Positions 34,540 through 42,998 of a stretch of DNA of 64,000 bases are shown in pieces; positions within the stretch are counted from its first letter, which is position 1; each line of letters opens with the position of its first letter. Both the position numbers and the translations under genes were made by a program. The stretch is from Belnapia sp. F-4-1 (GTDB lineage Bacteria > Pseudomonadota > Alphaproteobacteria > Acetobacterales > Acetobacteraceae): contig NZ_KN676113.1 in NCBI RefSeq assembly GCF_000802185.1, forward strand, positions 1,632,819 through 1,696,818. The letters run 5' to 3'. Below the pieces are notes generated by a model. It was not told the DNA's origin, did no database searches, and worked only from the letters and a program-made list of their open reading frames with translations.

Positions 34540-35121
34540 ATGATCGGACGCGGAATACTGGCCGCCGCGGCGGCGCTGCTGCTGATGGCCGCCGGCGAGC
34601 CGCCCGAGGCGGAGCGGATGATCCCCGGCGGCCGCGCCGGCTGGGTGGCCGACCCAAGGAGCGGCTGCTGGCTCTGGGCCGGCGGCATCGAGCCCGGCGC
34701 GAGCGACATCGTCGCCGACTGGAACGGCGCCTGCCCCGAAGGCCCCGCCGAGGGCCCTGGCCGCGCCATCGTCACTTGGCAGAGCCGCGGCGAGACCCGC
34801 CGCATGGACTACCAGGGCGACATCCTCCGCGGGAAGAACGAGGGCCGCGGCAAGCTCACCATCACCGAGGGCGGCCGGGTGGTGAGCGAGGAGGAGGGCG
34901 TCTTCCGCGACGACCGGCTGGTGGAGGGCCGCCTTGCCCTGCCCCGCCTTGGCATCGAATTCGAGGGGACGCTTCGTGCCGGCCACCCGCAGGGCCCAGG
35001 GCGGCTCAGCGTGCAGGGCCGCGTCTTCCAGGGCGACTGGGTGAATGGCTGCCTGCAGCAAGGCGACAACTGGGTCGCCTTCACCCGTCCGGTCGAGAGC
35101 TGCGCCGGGCAGGATACCTGA
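34540..35121 (+). CDS. Exported MORN-repeat-like protein
   Basis: The 193-residue product has a signal peptide (ILAAAAALLLMAAGEP). It then has MORN-like repeats with the YxGxxxxGxxxGxGxL pattern: YQGDILRGKNEGRGKLTI, FEGTLRAGHPQGPGRLSV and FQGDWVNGCLQQGD. Three Cys residues could form disulfides in the periplasm. The function is unknown; MORN repeats generally mediate protein or lipid contacts. It lies in the hemH-to-hemJ run, 4 bp before hemJ. Confidence 0.7.
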   Translation: MIGRGILAAAAALLLMAAGEPPEAERMIPGGRAGWVADPRSGCWLWAGGIEPGASDIVADWNGACPEGPAEGPGRAIVTWQSRGETRRMDYQGDILRGKNEGRGKLTITEGGRVVSEEEGVFRDDRLVEGRLALPRLGIEFEGTLRAGHPQGPGRLSVQGRVFQGDWVNGCLQQGDNWVAFTRPVESCAGQDT

Positions 35122-35125
35122 TCTC

Positions 35126-35578
35126 GTGACCATCGACGCCCTTGCGCCGCTTTATCCCTGGACCAAGGCGCTGCACCTGATCGCGGTCATCGCCTGGATG
35201 GCCGGGCTGCTCTACCTGCCGCGGCTCTTCGTCTACCACAGCCAAGTGCCGGTCGGCGGCGCGCAGAGCGACTTGTTCCAGACCATGGAGCGCCGCCTGA
35301 TGCGCGGCATCATGAACCCGGCGATGATCGCCGTCTGGCTGCTGGGGATCACCCTGGTGCTGACGCCCGGCGTCATCGACTGGCGGGCCGGCTGGTGGCA
35401 CACCAAGCTGCTCTCGGTGCTGCTGATGAGCGGCGTCCACGGCCACCTCTCCGCCGCCCGCCGCCGCTTCGCCGCCGACGAGCGGCCGAAGACCGAACGC
35501 TACTGGCGCGTGGTGAACGAGGTGCCGGCGGTGCTGATGGCGATCATCATCATCATGGTCATCGTGAAGCCGTTCTAG
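35126..35578 (+). CDS. hemJ: Protoporphyrinogen IX oxidase HemJ
   Basis: This 150-residue membrane protein has four hydrophobic helices. Its HemJ motifs are YPWTKALHLIAVIAWMAGLLYLPRLFVYH split across helix 1, MERRLMRGIMNPAM, WWHTKLLSVLLMSGVHGHL and the late RYWRVVNEVPAVLM. HemJ oxidises protoporphyrinogen IX, the step between HemE and HemH products, which fits its position. GTG 35126 is the only start giving family length. Its TAG shares the CTAG tetramer with the stop of def on the other strand. Confidence 0.9.
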   Translation: MTIDALAPLYPWTKALHLIAVIAWMAGLLYLPRLFVYHSQVPVGGAQSDLFQTMERRLMRGIMNPAMIAVWLLGITLVLTPGVIDWRAGWWHTKLLSVLLMSGVHGHLSAARRRFAADERPKTERYWRVVNEVPAVLMAIIIIMVIVKPF

Positions 35579-36153
35579 CCGGCGAACCCCGCCCACTCCG
35601 CGCGGATCTCCGCCATCCGCGCCGCCAGCTCCTCTGTCCGGCCGATCTCCTCGGTGAAGCCCATCGGCCGGAAATCCGCCATGCGCATCGGGTAGAGGAT
35701 GCCGTCCAGGTGGTCGTACTCGTGCTGGACGACGCCGGCATGGAAGCCCGTCACCTCGGCCGAGACCGGCCGGCCGTCGCAATCGACGCCCGAATAGCGG
35801 ATGCGGGCGAAGCGCGGCACCGCGGCCCGCAGGCCGGGGATGGAGAGGCACCCCTCCCACCGCATCTGCCGCTCCTCGCCCACCGGCTCGATCACCGGGT
35901 TGATGACGACGGTGTTGCCGGCCACCGCATCCCCCTCCGCCCCAGTCGAGCGATGCGGCTGCACCCGGAAGACGAAAAGCCGAAGCGGCACATGCACCTG
36001 CGGCGCCGCGAGCCCGGCCCCCGGCGCATCTTCCATGGTGTCGAACATGTCCCGCACCAAGCGACGGATCTCGGGCGCGCCGGGGTCGGCGACCGGCCGG
36101 CAAGGCTCGAGCAGGACGGGGTGGCCCATGCGGGCGATCTTGAGGACGGCCAT
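35575..36153 (-). CDS. def: Peptide deformylase
   Basis: The 192-residue metalloenzyme removes the formyl group from nascent proteins. All three motifs are present: GAGLAAPQ, EGCLSIPG with the metal Cys, and QHEYDHLDG with the two metal His and catalytic Glu. It is convergent with hemJ, with overlapping stop codons. The next gene, rho, is divergent across a long leader. No fmt gene is adjacent. Confidence 0.95.
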   Translation of the reverse strand: MAVLKIARMGHPVLLEPCRPVADPGAPEIRRLVRDMFDTMEDAPGAGLAAPQVHVPLRLFVFRVQPHRSTGAEGDAVAGNTVVINPVIEPVGEERQMRWEGCLSIPGLRAAVPRFARIRYSGVDCDGRPVSAEVTGFHAGVVQHEYDHLDGILYPMRMADFRPMGFTEEIGRTEELAARMAEIRAEWAGFAG

Positions 36154-36224
36154 GGCGGAAGCTTACCAGCCCGCCCGCCCCCTGCGAGACTTGACCTTGA
36201 GGGGGAAATACCCCATCTCAATCG

Positions 36225-36254
36225 TTGACGGCCAGCGATTCGGTCCTTTAGGGT
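36225..36254 (+). promoter_or_regulatory. Candidate rho promoter and long leader
   Basis: TTGACG (36225-36230) and TAGGGT (36249-36254) are 18 bases apart. A leader of about 210 bases would precede rho. Within it 36297-36322 is almost pure pyrimidine (CTCTCTCCCTCCTTCC type), which suits a Rho-binding (rut) segment. Autoregulation of rho through its leader is known in other bacteria; here it is inferred. Confidence 0.4.
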
Positions 36255-36470
36255 CCGCTCCGCTTCCTCGGGGCATAAGGCTCGTTCACGCGCCCGCTGC
36301 CTCTCTCCCTCCTTCCTTCCTTGGGACATCGCCGGCCACTGGCCCCGGCCCCTATCCAGGGTCCGTGTTCATGGCACAGGCGGAAGGGCCGGACTTATGG
36401 CGCGCCACGCGCCGCGATCCCCGGCCTCATTGGGACCGTCCTGTCCCCTCGCATCCGGACGCACCGCGCC

Positions 36471-37745
36471 ATGCATCTTTCCGAACTCAAGGCCAAGAGC
36501 CCCGCCGAACTCCTCTCCTTCGCCGAGGAGCTTCAGGTCGAGAACGCCTCGTCCCTGCGCAAGCAGGACATGATGTTCGCCATCCTCAAGCAGCTCGCCG
36601 AGAACGACCAGGCAATCTTCGGCGAAGGCACGCTCGAGATCCTGCCCGACGGCTTCGGCTTCCTCCGCAGCCCGCAGGCGAACTTCCTCCCCGGGCCGGA
36701 CGACATCTACATCTCGCCCGCCCAGGTGCGCCGCTTCGGCCTCCGCACGGGCGACACGGTCGAGGGCCAGATCCGCGCGCCGAAGGACGGCGAGCGCTAC
36801 TTCGCCCTCCTCAAGGTCAACGCCATCAATTTCGAGCCGCCGGAGGCGCTCCGCCACCGGATCAATTTCGACAACCTGACGCCGCTCTACCCCAACCGCC
36901 GCCTCAAGATGGAGAACCCGGACGCGGAGGCGGTCGCCAAGGGCCCGTCCAAGGACTACACCCACCGCGTCATCGACCTGATCGCGCCGATCGGCATGGG
37001 CCAGCGCGCGCTCGTCGTTGCGCCGCCGCGCACCGGCAAGACGGTGATGCTGCAGAACATCGCCAAGTCGATCACTGCCAACCACCCCGAGGTCTTCCTC
37101 ATGGTTCTGCTCATTGACGAGCGGCCGGAGGAAGTCACCGACATGGCCCGCACCGTGCGCGGCGAGGTCGTCGCCTCCACCTTCGACGAGCCGGCGACGC
37201 GCCACGTCCAGGTGACGGAGATGGTGCTCGAGAAGGCCAAGCGCCTGGTCGAGCACAAGCGCGACGTGGTGATCCTGCTGGATAGCATCACCCGCCTCGG
37301 CCGCGCCTACAACAGCGTCGTGCCGTCGAGCGGCAAGGTGCTGACCGGCGGCGTGGACGCCAACGCCCTGCAGCGGCCGAAGCGCTTCTTCGGCGCGGCG
37401 CGCAACATCGAGGAAGGCGGATCGCTGACAATCATCGCCACGGCGCTGATCGACACCGGCTCGCGCATGGACGAGGTGATCTTCGAGGAGTTCAAGGGCA
37501 CGGGCAACTCCGAGCTCGTCCTCGACCGCAAGCTCTCCGACAAGCGCACCTTCCCGGCGATCGACATCACCAAGTCCGGCACCCGCAAGGAGGAGTTGCT
37601 GGTGGATCGCGCCACGCTCGCCAAGATGTGGGTCCTGCGCCGCATCCTGAACCCGATGGGCACCCAGGACTCGATGGAGTTCCTGTTGGACAAGCTGAAG
37701 TACAGCAAGACCAACCAGGACTTCTTCGATGCTATGAACACCTGA
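36471..37745 (+). CDS. rho: Transcription termination factor Rho
   Basis: Rho is the hexameric RNA helicase that terminates transcription. The 424-residue protein has the N-terminal [21 protein letters not shown], the RNA-binding [12 protein letters not shown], the P-loop [40 protein letters not shown] with the Q-loop region, and the late [15 protein letters not shown]. Start 36471 matches the family N-terminus. It lies between the heme genes and mnmE as in Caulobacter, but accessory genes separate it from mnmE here. Confidence 0.97.
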   Translation: MHLSELKAKSPAELLSFAEELQVENASSLRKQDMMFAILKQLAENDQAIFGEGTLEILPDGFGFLRSPQANFLPGPDDIYISPAQVRRFGLRTGDTVEGQIRAPKDGERYFALLKVNAINFEPPEALRHRINFDNLTPLYPNRRLKMENPDAEAVAKGPSKDYTHRVIDLIAPIGMGQRALVVAPPRTGKTVMLQNIAKSITANHPEVFLMVLLIDERPEEVTDMARTVRGEVVASTFDEPATRHVQVTEMVLEKAKRLVEHKRDVVILLDSITRLGRAYNSVVPSSGKVLTGGVDANALQRPKRFFGAARNIEEGGSLTIIATALIDTGSRMDEVIFEEFKGTGNSELVLDRKLSDKRTFPAIDITKSGTRKEELLVDRATLAKMWVLRRILNPMGTQDSMEFLLDKLKYSKTNQDFFDAMNT

Positions 37746-37763
37746 CCGGTGTTCATAGCATCG
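37727..37763 (+). terminator. Perfect 16-bp hairpin spanning the rho stop codon
   Basis: CGATGCTATGAACACC (37727-37742) is the exact reverse complement of GGTGTTCATAGCATCG (37748-37763). The five-base loop contains the rho TGA stop. Such a long perfect stem is very unlikely by chance and probably marks the end of the rho transcript. No T-run follows, so it is not a textbook intrinsic terminator. It could also control translation of the last codons. Confidence 0.6.
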
Positions 37764-37833
37764 AGTCATTTCCCTGCGCGCCTGTCCGGCGCGACGCGTT
37801 GAACGCCTCGATCCGGCTTCCGAGCCGGATCGG

Positions 37834-38343
37834 TCAGGGCCTCTTCGTGGCCAGGACCCCCAAGGCGCCGCTATAGGTCGGCTTGCTCCAGGAGAAGACG
37901 TCGGTGCCGCTTTCGAGCGAGCGGCAGGCGCTCCAATGGATGCGGGCATTTGGGGACTTCGCGATCACCATCTTCACGATGTCCTCCAGATGGATGCCCA
38001 CATCCTTGTCCGTCGTGGTGATGTAGCGGTCGTTCGCCGTCGAGGACATCGCCAGGTTGAGGTAGCCGCCGGCCTTGCTGCTGAACAGCCGATAGTTCCG
38101 GCACGGCGAGCCCGCGGTGACGGTCTCGGTCGGCGTCGGCGCGGTGCCGCCGGCCAGCACCTGGTCCACCTTCTGGCCAATGGTATTGGGCAGTGAAACG
38201 CCGTCGGGCACGTAGAACAGGATGGTCACCCCAGCCGGCACGGTAAAGGTCCCGTCCGTTGGCCAGCGTGCGCCATGCCCGCCGCAGACATAATCAACGA
38301 CGCCGAACAACGAGGCGCGCAATGCGGCAATACTTCCTGACAT
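37834..38343 (-). CDS. Stv-like putative adhesin domain protein
   Basis: This 169-residue protein resembles the family named putative adhesin Stv. It has an early VCGGHGARWPTDGTFTVPAG, then VTILFYVPDGVSL, a central PCRNYRLFS, and HLEDIVKMVI followed by IHWSACRSL. Conserved His and Cys residues sit in these motifs. The family is scattered and often near effectors or toxins, with no proven activity. No signal peptide is visible. It is divergent from the small HD hydrolase gene with 58 bp between starts. The assignment is tentative. Confidence 0.5.
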   Translation of the reverse strand: MSGSIAALRASLFGVVDYVCGGHGARWPTDGTFTVPAGVTILFYVPDGVSLPNTIGQKVDQVLAGGTAPTPTETVTAGSPCRNYRLFSSKAGGYLNLAMSSTANDRYITTTDKDVGIHLEDIVKMVIAKSPNARIHWSACRSLESGTDVFSWSKPTYSGALGVLATKRP

Positions 38344-38401
38344 ACTTCAGCCCTTCCCGGGGCGGCATGAAATGAGTGAGCCGCCTGATGGAACCTAAAC
38401 T

Positions 38402-39022
38402 GTGCCGAACCCGGATGCCATGACCGTCGCCCCGATAGTGTCCCTCGCCGGGCAGGCCCCAGCGGAGCCCGCCCTCGCCACCATTCTCCGCGCCGCCAGC
38501 TTCGCCGCCCGCGTCCATGCCACGCACCGCCGAAAGGGCGCCGCCGCCGAGCCCTATGTGAACCATGTGCTGGAGGTGGCGGAGATCCTTGCCGCCGCCG
38601 GCGCCCCGCCCGCCGCCATCGTCGCCGGCCTGCTGCACGACACCGTCGAGGACAGCGATGCCGACCCCGTCCCGACCACGCTTGCCGATCTCGACGCTGC
38701 CTTCGGCGCCGAGGTCGCCGGTATCGTCGCTGAGGTCTCGGACGACAAGTCGCTGCCGAAGGAGGTTCGCAAGGGTCTGCAGATCCGTCACGCCGCCGGC
38801 GCCTCGGAGGCGGCGAAGCAGGTGAAGCTGGCCGACAAGATCGCCAATCTTCGCACCATGCGGAGCAGCCCGCCCATCGGCTGGGATCATGCCCGTCGCC
38901 TCGAATATGTGGGCTGGGCCGGCCGCGTCGCCGCCGGCGCCAAGGGCGTCAACCCGGCCCTCGACGTACTCTTTGACGAGACCTATCGCCACGCGGTGAC
39001 GCGCCTAGCGGAGGAAGCCTGA
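38402..39022 (+). CDS. Small HD-domain alarmone hydrolase-like protein
   Basis: The 206-residue product is a stand-alone RelA/SpoT-type HD domain. It has YVNHVLEVAEILAAAG (first His), the HD motif GLLHDTVEDSDA with adjacent Glu-Asp, LPKEVRKGLQIRHA, and QVKLADKIANLRTM (late Asp). No synthetase domain is present, so it resembles MESH1-type (p)ppGpp hydrolases. Starts at GTG 38402 or ATG 38420 are both possible. An extended inverted repeat follows its stop. Confidence 0.8.
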   Translation: MPNPDAMTVAPIVSLAGQAPAEPALATILRAASFAARVHATHRRKGAAAEPYVNHVLEVAEILAAAGAPPAAIVAGLLHDTVEDSDADPVPTTLADLDAAFGAEVAGIVAEVSDDKSLPKEVRKGLQIRHAAGASEAAKQVKLADKIANLRTMRSSPPIGWDHARRLEYVGWAGRVAAGAKGVNPALDVLFDETYRHAVTRLAEEA

Positions 39023-39034
39023 GGGGGAAGTATT

Positions 39035-39118
39035 CGGGACGCCGGCCGGCTTGGGGGGGTCTGATCCCGGGCCGCATGGAGGGGGGGAGCGGCCCGGGAC
39101 TGCTCAACCGGCGTCCCG
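39035..39118. repeat. Nested double inverted repeat (84 bp)
   Basis: The outer arms CGGGACGCCGG (39035-39045) and CCGGCGTCCCG (39108-39118) and the inner arms TCCCGGGCCGC (39065-39075) and GCGGCCCGGGA (39089-39099) are each perfect over 11 bp. Together they form one long interrupted hairpin with a 13-base G-rich loop. It begins 12 bases after the HD-hydrolase stop. It may be a terminator, a structured RNA or a small palindromic mobile element. It does not share the linker of the two-hairpin repeats. Confidence 0.65.
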
Positions 39119-39352
39119 TGGTCAGAACATGGCACGTCCGGCGGCCGATTGTGAGTCTCCAGTCGATGACAGTGCCGATAGCTGCCCGGCGTCCGAAGCA
39201 TGATCGTTGAGCACCGAAAGGGCCGAAGGCGCGAAATCCCACGGAAGAACAATGTTTTAGGCGACAGCGCGATCGGCTGGCCCTGGATCGTGGTCTGGCG
39301 CAGGAATGCGTGAGGCGTCATGGTGCGCCCCCTTTTGTCCCGGGAGTTCCGA
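39119..39352. other. Intergenic stretch without recognisable gene
   Basis: About 230 bp between the nested palindrome and the TctC gene. It is noticeably less GC-rich than its surroundings, with weak open frames on the minus strand that match no family I know. The promoter of the TctC gene should be here, but no convincing -35/-10 pair was found. Confidence 0.4.
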
Positions 39353-40327
39353 ATGTCCCACCAGGCTCTCTTGGCCCTGCCCCGTCGCACCCTGCTCGGT
39401 GGCCTGCTCGCCACCCCCGTACTGGCGAGGGCCCAGCCGGCCTTCCCCAACCGCCCGGTCTCGCTGATCATTCCTTTCCCGCCCGGCGGCACCACCGATG
39501 TCGTGCTGCGTGCCCTGGCGGAAGGCGCCTCCCGCCATCTGCCGCAGCCGATCGTCATCGACAACAAGCCGGGCGCGGCGAATACCCTTGGCGCCGCCGC
39601 CGTTGCCCGCGCCAGGCCGGATGGCTACCTCCTCACCCAGCTTCCCGCTTCCGCCATCCGCGTGCAGCTCCTGCAGAAGCTGCCCTATGACACGCTGCGC
39701 GACTTCACACCCATCCTCAGCGTCACCGGCTATTCCTATGTGGTCGTCGCCAAGGCCGGCCGCTTCCCCAATGGCTGGGCCGACTTCATCGCCGAGGCCC
39801 GCCGCCGCCCCGGCCAGCTTGCCTTCGGTTCCACCGGCGCCAACGGCTCTCCGCATGTCACCATGGCGGAGCTGGCGGCGAAGGAGGGGGTGGAGGTGAT
39901 CCACGCTCCCTTCCGCGGCGATGCCGATGGCTCCCAGGCGCTGCTCGGCGGGCATATCGACGTCATGGCCGGCGGCTCCGGCCTCGGCGCGCTCGCCGAT
40001 GGCGGGCAGGCGACGATCCTCAATGTCTGGACGGCGGAACGCCTTACCCGCTGGCCCACGGCGCCGACGCTGAAGGAACTCGGCTACGACATGGCGGTGA
40101 CCACGCCCTTCGGCATCGTGGCCCCGGCCGGCCTGGACCCGGCGGTGACGCGCATCCTGCACGATGCCTTTGCTGCCGCGCAGAAATCGGAGGAGTTCCG
40201 CGCCATCCTCGCCCGCTACGACATGCCGGACGAGTACCGCGACAGCGCCGGCTACGCCGTCAGCCTGCGCGAGACCGTCGCGCGGGAAGAGGCGCTGATC
40301 CGGCGGCTCAACCTGACCGCCGGCTGA
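39353..40327 (+). CDS. TctC/Bug family solute-binding protein
   Basis: The 324-residue protein has a leader with a twin arginine (PRRTLLGGLLATPVLARAQ). The Bug-family pattern follows: FPNRPVSLIIPFPPGGTTDVVLR in adjoining motifs, NKPGAANTLGAAAVARARPDGYLL, and FGSTGANGSPHVT. Bug proteins are periplasmic receptors for carboxylates and other small ligands, many serving tripartite tricarboxylate transporters. No TctAB membrane genes are nearby, so it is an orphan receptor. ATG 39353 has GGGAG at good spacing. It overlaps the GNAT gene (TGATG). Confidence 0.9.
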   Translation: MSHQALLALPRRTLLGGLLATPVLARAQPAFPNRPVSLIIPFPPGGTTDVVLRALAEGASRHLPQPIVIDNKPGAANTLGAAAVARARPDGYLLTQLPASAIRVQLLQKLPYDTLRDFTPILSVTGYSYVVVAKAGRFPNGWADFIAEARRRPGQLAFGSTGANGSPHVTMAELAAKEGVEVIHAPFRGDADGSQALLGGHIDVMAGGSGLGALADGGQATILNVWTAERLTRWPTAPTLKELGYDMAVTTPFGIVAPAGLDPAVTRILHDAFAAAQKSEEFRAILARYDMPDEYRDSAGYAVSLRETVAREEALIRRLNLTAG

Positions 40328-41076
40328 TGGGGGACGAGACCACAGCGCTGGAACGCGCCTGCCTCACGGCCCTGCCGGCGCCGCGCCAAGCCTTCGACGG
40401 GAATTTCGTGGCGAAGCTTTTTCTCGGCGGTACCGGCCGCGCCAATGCGGCGAGCTCGCTCGACCCGGCGCCCGATCCGGCGCTCGCCAGCCGCATCGCC
40501 CGGATCGAGGCGCTCTATGCCCGCCACGGCCTGGCCTGCCGCTTCCGCCTGACGCCGCTCGACCCGCCCGGGCTCGAGCCGCTGCTCGCGGCGTGCGGCT
40601 ATGCCGAGGGCGACGAAACCATCGTCCATGCCGGCCCCCTTCCTCCCCACGGAGCCGACGCCGCCGTCCGTCGCTTCGACGGCCCCGAGCCGGGCTGGAT
40701 GGCGGTGGTGGCGACGGCCGAATACCAGACCGAAGCACGTCGCGCCGAGAAGCTGCAGTTACCGGAGTTGCTGGCCGCCCCCGGTGGCTGGTTCGTGCTG
40801 CGGGAGGGGGGGGTGGAGGCCGCCTGCCTCTTTGCCGTGGCGGATGGACCGTATTGCGGCATCTTCGACCTGGCGACGCGCCCTGAGTTCCGCCGCCGCG
40901 GCCTGGGCGACCGGTTGGTCCGCGCCGCCGCCCATTGGGCGGCCGGCCTTGGTGCCACCCGCCTTTGGGCGCAGGTGGCGAGCACCAACGCCGCTTCCCT
41001 CGCCCTGCAACGCCGCGTCGGGCTGACGGAGGCCTATCGCTACCGCTACCGGACCAAACCCGTCACCGTGCCCTGA
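40327..41076 (+). CDS. GNAT family N-acetyltransferase
   Basis: The 249-residue protein has a divergent N-terminal half and a C-terminal GNAT domain with the acetyl-CoA loop ATRPEFRRRGLGDRLVRAAAHW, and the late WAQVASTNAASLALQRRVGLTEAYRYRY. The substrate is unknown. The first half may be a second, degenerate acetyltransferase fold. It is coupled to the TctC gene and its 3' end overlaps the convergent LysR gene by 14 bases. Confidence 0.82.
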   Translation: MGDETTALERACLTALPAPRQAFDGNFVAKLFLGGTGRANAASSLDPAPDPALASRIARIEALYARHGLACRFRLTPLDPPGLEPLLAACGYAEGDETIVHAGPLPPHGADAAVRRFDGPEPGWMAVVATAEYQTEARRAEKLQLPELLAAPGGWFVLREGGVEAACLFAVADGPYCGIFDLATRPEFRRRGLGDRLVRAAAHWAAGLGATRLWAQVASTNAASLALQRRVGLTEAYRYRYRTKPVTVP

Positions 41077-41971
41077 GCCGCGGCTCGGCCCTTGCCTTCT
41101 CCACCAGGATGTCGACCACCGCCCGTACCCGCCGGGGCAGGCCGCGGCTGCCTGGCCAGACGGCATGGACATCGCGCGGCTCCGCTCGCCAGCCCGGCAG
41201 CACGGGAACGAGCATCCCCGCTTCCACTTCTTCCATCACTCCCCAGGGGGCCAACAGGGCGATGCCGAGCCCGGCACGGGCCGCCGCATGGGTGCTGTCG
41301 ACGCTATCCGCGCTGAAATGCCCATGGGTCTCGAGCGTCACCGTCCGCCCGTCCGGCCCGTCGAGGGTCAGCAGGCTGTTGGCCCGCCCTATGGTCAGGC
41401 GGCAGAACTCATGCTCCGCCAGCGCCTCCGGCGTCTCCGGCATTCCGGCCCGCTGCAGGTAGGCCGGCGAGGCGAAGAGCGAGAAGTCGATCCGCCCGAG
41501 CCGGCGCACGATCAACGACTGCTCGCGGATCGGACCGAAGCGGACGGCGAGGTCGATGCCCTCGCCGATCAGGTCAACCGGTCGCGGATCCAGTCGCGCA
41601 TCGATCTGGATGCCGGGATGGGCGAGCAGGAAGTCCTGCAGCCAGGGCAGCACGACCTGGTTGAAGAAGGTCGCCACGCAAGCGATGCGCACCAGCCCGG
41701 CAAGCGAGGCCTGGGCGCCGCGCACCGTCGCCTCCGCCTCGTCGAGCTGCTCGAGGATGCGAACGGCCTCGGCATGGAAGGCCTGCCCCGCCTCGGTCGC
41801 CGAGAGGCCGCGCGGCGAGCGCAGCAGCAGAGGCACGCCAAGCCGCCCTTCCAGTTCGCCGATGATGCGGGAGACGCTCGGCTGGCTCATCGCCAGGTCG
41901 CGGGCGGCGCGGGTGATGTTCCCGGTTTCCACCACGCGCCGGAAGACCGAGAGCTGCTGAAGCTTGTCCAT
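41063..41971 (-). CDS. LysR-family transcriptional regulator
   Basis: The 302-residue regulator has the N-terminal winged HTH (LQQLSVFRRVVETGNITRAARDLAMSQPSVSRIIGELE across helices) and a periplasmic-binding-like effector domain from about residue 90. It lies directly downstream of the quinone oxidoreductase gene on the same strand. Its target is unknown. A hairpin with a T-run sits in its 58-bp leader. Confidence 0.9.
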   Translation of the reverse strand: MDKLQQLSVFRRVVETGNITRAARDLAMSQPSVSRIIGELEGRLGVPLLLRSPRGLSATEAGQAFHAEAVRILEQLDEAEATVRGAQASLAGLVRIACVATFFNQVVLPWLQDFLLAHPGIQIDARLDPRPVDLIGEGIDLAVRFGPIREQSLIVRRLGRIDFSLFASPAYLQRAGMPETPEALAEHEFCRLTIGRANSLLTLDGPDGRTVTLETHGHFSADSVDSTHAAARAGLGIALLAPWGVMEEVEAGMLVPVLPGWRAEPRDVHAVWPGSRGLPRRVRAVVDILVEKARAEPRLRAR

Positions 41972-41978
41972 GGGCCGG

Positions 41979-42007
41979 AAAAATTCCTGCCGAAATCATT
42001 TCGGCAG
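41979..42007 (-). terminator. Intrinsic terminator between qor and the LysR gene
   Basis: On the minus strand, CTGCCGAAA and TTTCGGCAG form a perfect 9-bp stem with a 3-base loop (41987-42007), followed by GAATTTTT. This lies 23 bases after the qor stop and 8 bases before the LysR start. It should end qor transcripts or attenuate readthrough into the regulator gene. Confidence 0.65.
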
Positions 42008-42029
42008 AAACGTGCTCCGCTGGGAAAGG

Positions 42030-42998
42030 CTAGACCGTGAAGACCGTGCTGCCGGTCGTCTTCCGGCTCTCAAGGGCACGGTGCGCCTCGGCCGCATCCT
42101 TCAGGGCGAAGGTCTGGTTGATGGCGATCTTCACGCCGCCCGACTTCACCACCTCGAACAGGTCGTTCGCCGTCGCCACCAGGTCATCGCGCTTGGCGGT
42201 GTAGGTGTTGAGCGTCGGCCGCGTGACGTAGAGCGAGCCCTTGGCCGCCAGCACGCCAAGGTCGGTCGTGACCGGGCCCGAGGCATTGCCATAGCTGATC
42301 ATCAGCCCGAAGGGGCGAAGGCAGTCGAGCGAGGTGGTAAAGGTATCCTTGCCGACGCTGTCGTAGACCACGGGCAGCATCGCACCGCCGGTGATCTCCC
42401 GGACCCGCGCAGGGATGTTTTCGCTGGTCAGCAGCGCATGGTCGGCGCCGAGCGAGGTGATGAGCTGCGCCTTCTCCGGCGTCGAAACCACGCCGATCAC
42501 CGTGGCGCCGAGATGCTTTGCCCACTGCACGAGAATGCTGCCGACGCCGCCGGCTGCGGCATGCACCAGGATGGTGTCACCCGCCTTCACCGCATAGGTA
42601 CGCTTGATGAGGAACTGCGCGGTCATGCCCTGCAGCATCATCGCCGCGGCCTGGGTGAAGTCGATCCCATCGGGGATCTTCACCAAGCGGTCGGCCGGGG
42701 CGCAGCGCGCCTCCGCATAGGCGCCGAGCGCACCGGCATAGGCCACGCGGTCGCCGATCTTCAGCTCGGTCACGCCATCGCCCACCGCCTCGACCACGCC
42801 AGCACCCTCCATGCCGACTGTCACCGGCATGGAAGGCGCCTTGTAGAGGCCCGTACGGAAATAGACGTCGATATAGTTCAGCCCCACCGCACGGTGGCGC
42901 ACCAGCACCTCGCCCGGTTTCGGGTCGGGCAGGGGCACCTCTTCCCAGATCAGCTTTTCGGGACCGCCGTGGTCATGGACGCGGATGGCATGGTTCAT
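42030..42998 (-). CDS. qor: NADPH:quinone oxidoreductase (zinc-independent MDR)
   Basis: The 322-residue protein is a QOR1-type medium-chain reductase. It has EVLVRHRAVGLNYIDVYFRTG, MEGAGVVEAVGDGV, GDRVAYAG, the NADPH-binding VHAAAGGVGSILVQWAKHLG and the late VGKDTF stretch. The catalytic zinc ligands of alcohol dehydrogenases are absent. It probably reduces quinones or enones with NADPH. Its start overlaps the ogt stop (ATGA). Confidence 0.9.
   Translation of the reverse strand: MNHAIRVHDHGGPEKLIWEEVPLPDPKPGEVLVRHRAVGLNYIDVYFRTGLYKAPSMPVTVGMEGAGVVEAVGDGVTELKIGDRVAYAGALGAYAEARCAPADRLVKIPDGIDFTQAAAMMLQGMTAQFLIKRTYAVKAGDTILVHAAAGGVGSILVQWAKHLGATVIGVVSTPEKAQLITSLGADHALLTSENIPARVREITGGAMLPVVYDSVGKDTFTTSLDCLRPFGLMISYGNASGPVTTDLGVLAAKGSLYVTRPTLNTYTAKRDDLVATANDLFEVVKSGGVKIAINQTFALKDAAEAHRALESRKTTGSTVFTV

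Noticed and set aside
39119-39321. Minus-strand frame starting at 39321 (MTPHAFLRQTTIQGQ...)
   Set aside because: No family, no ribosome site and mixed codon use. The pattern does not look like a maintained protein, although the low GC is noted.
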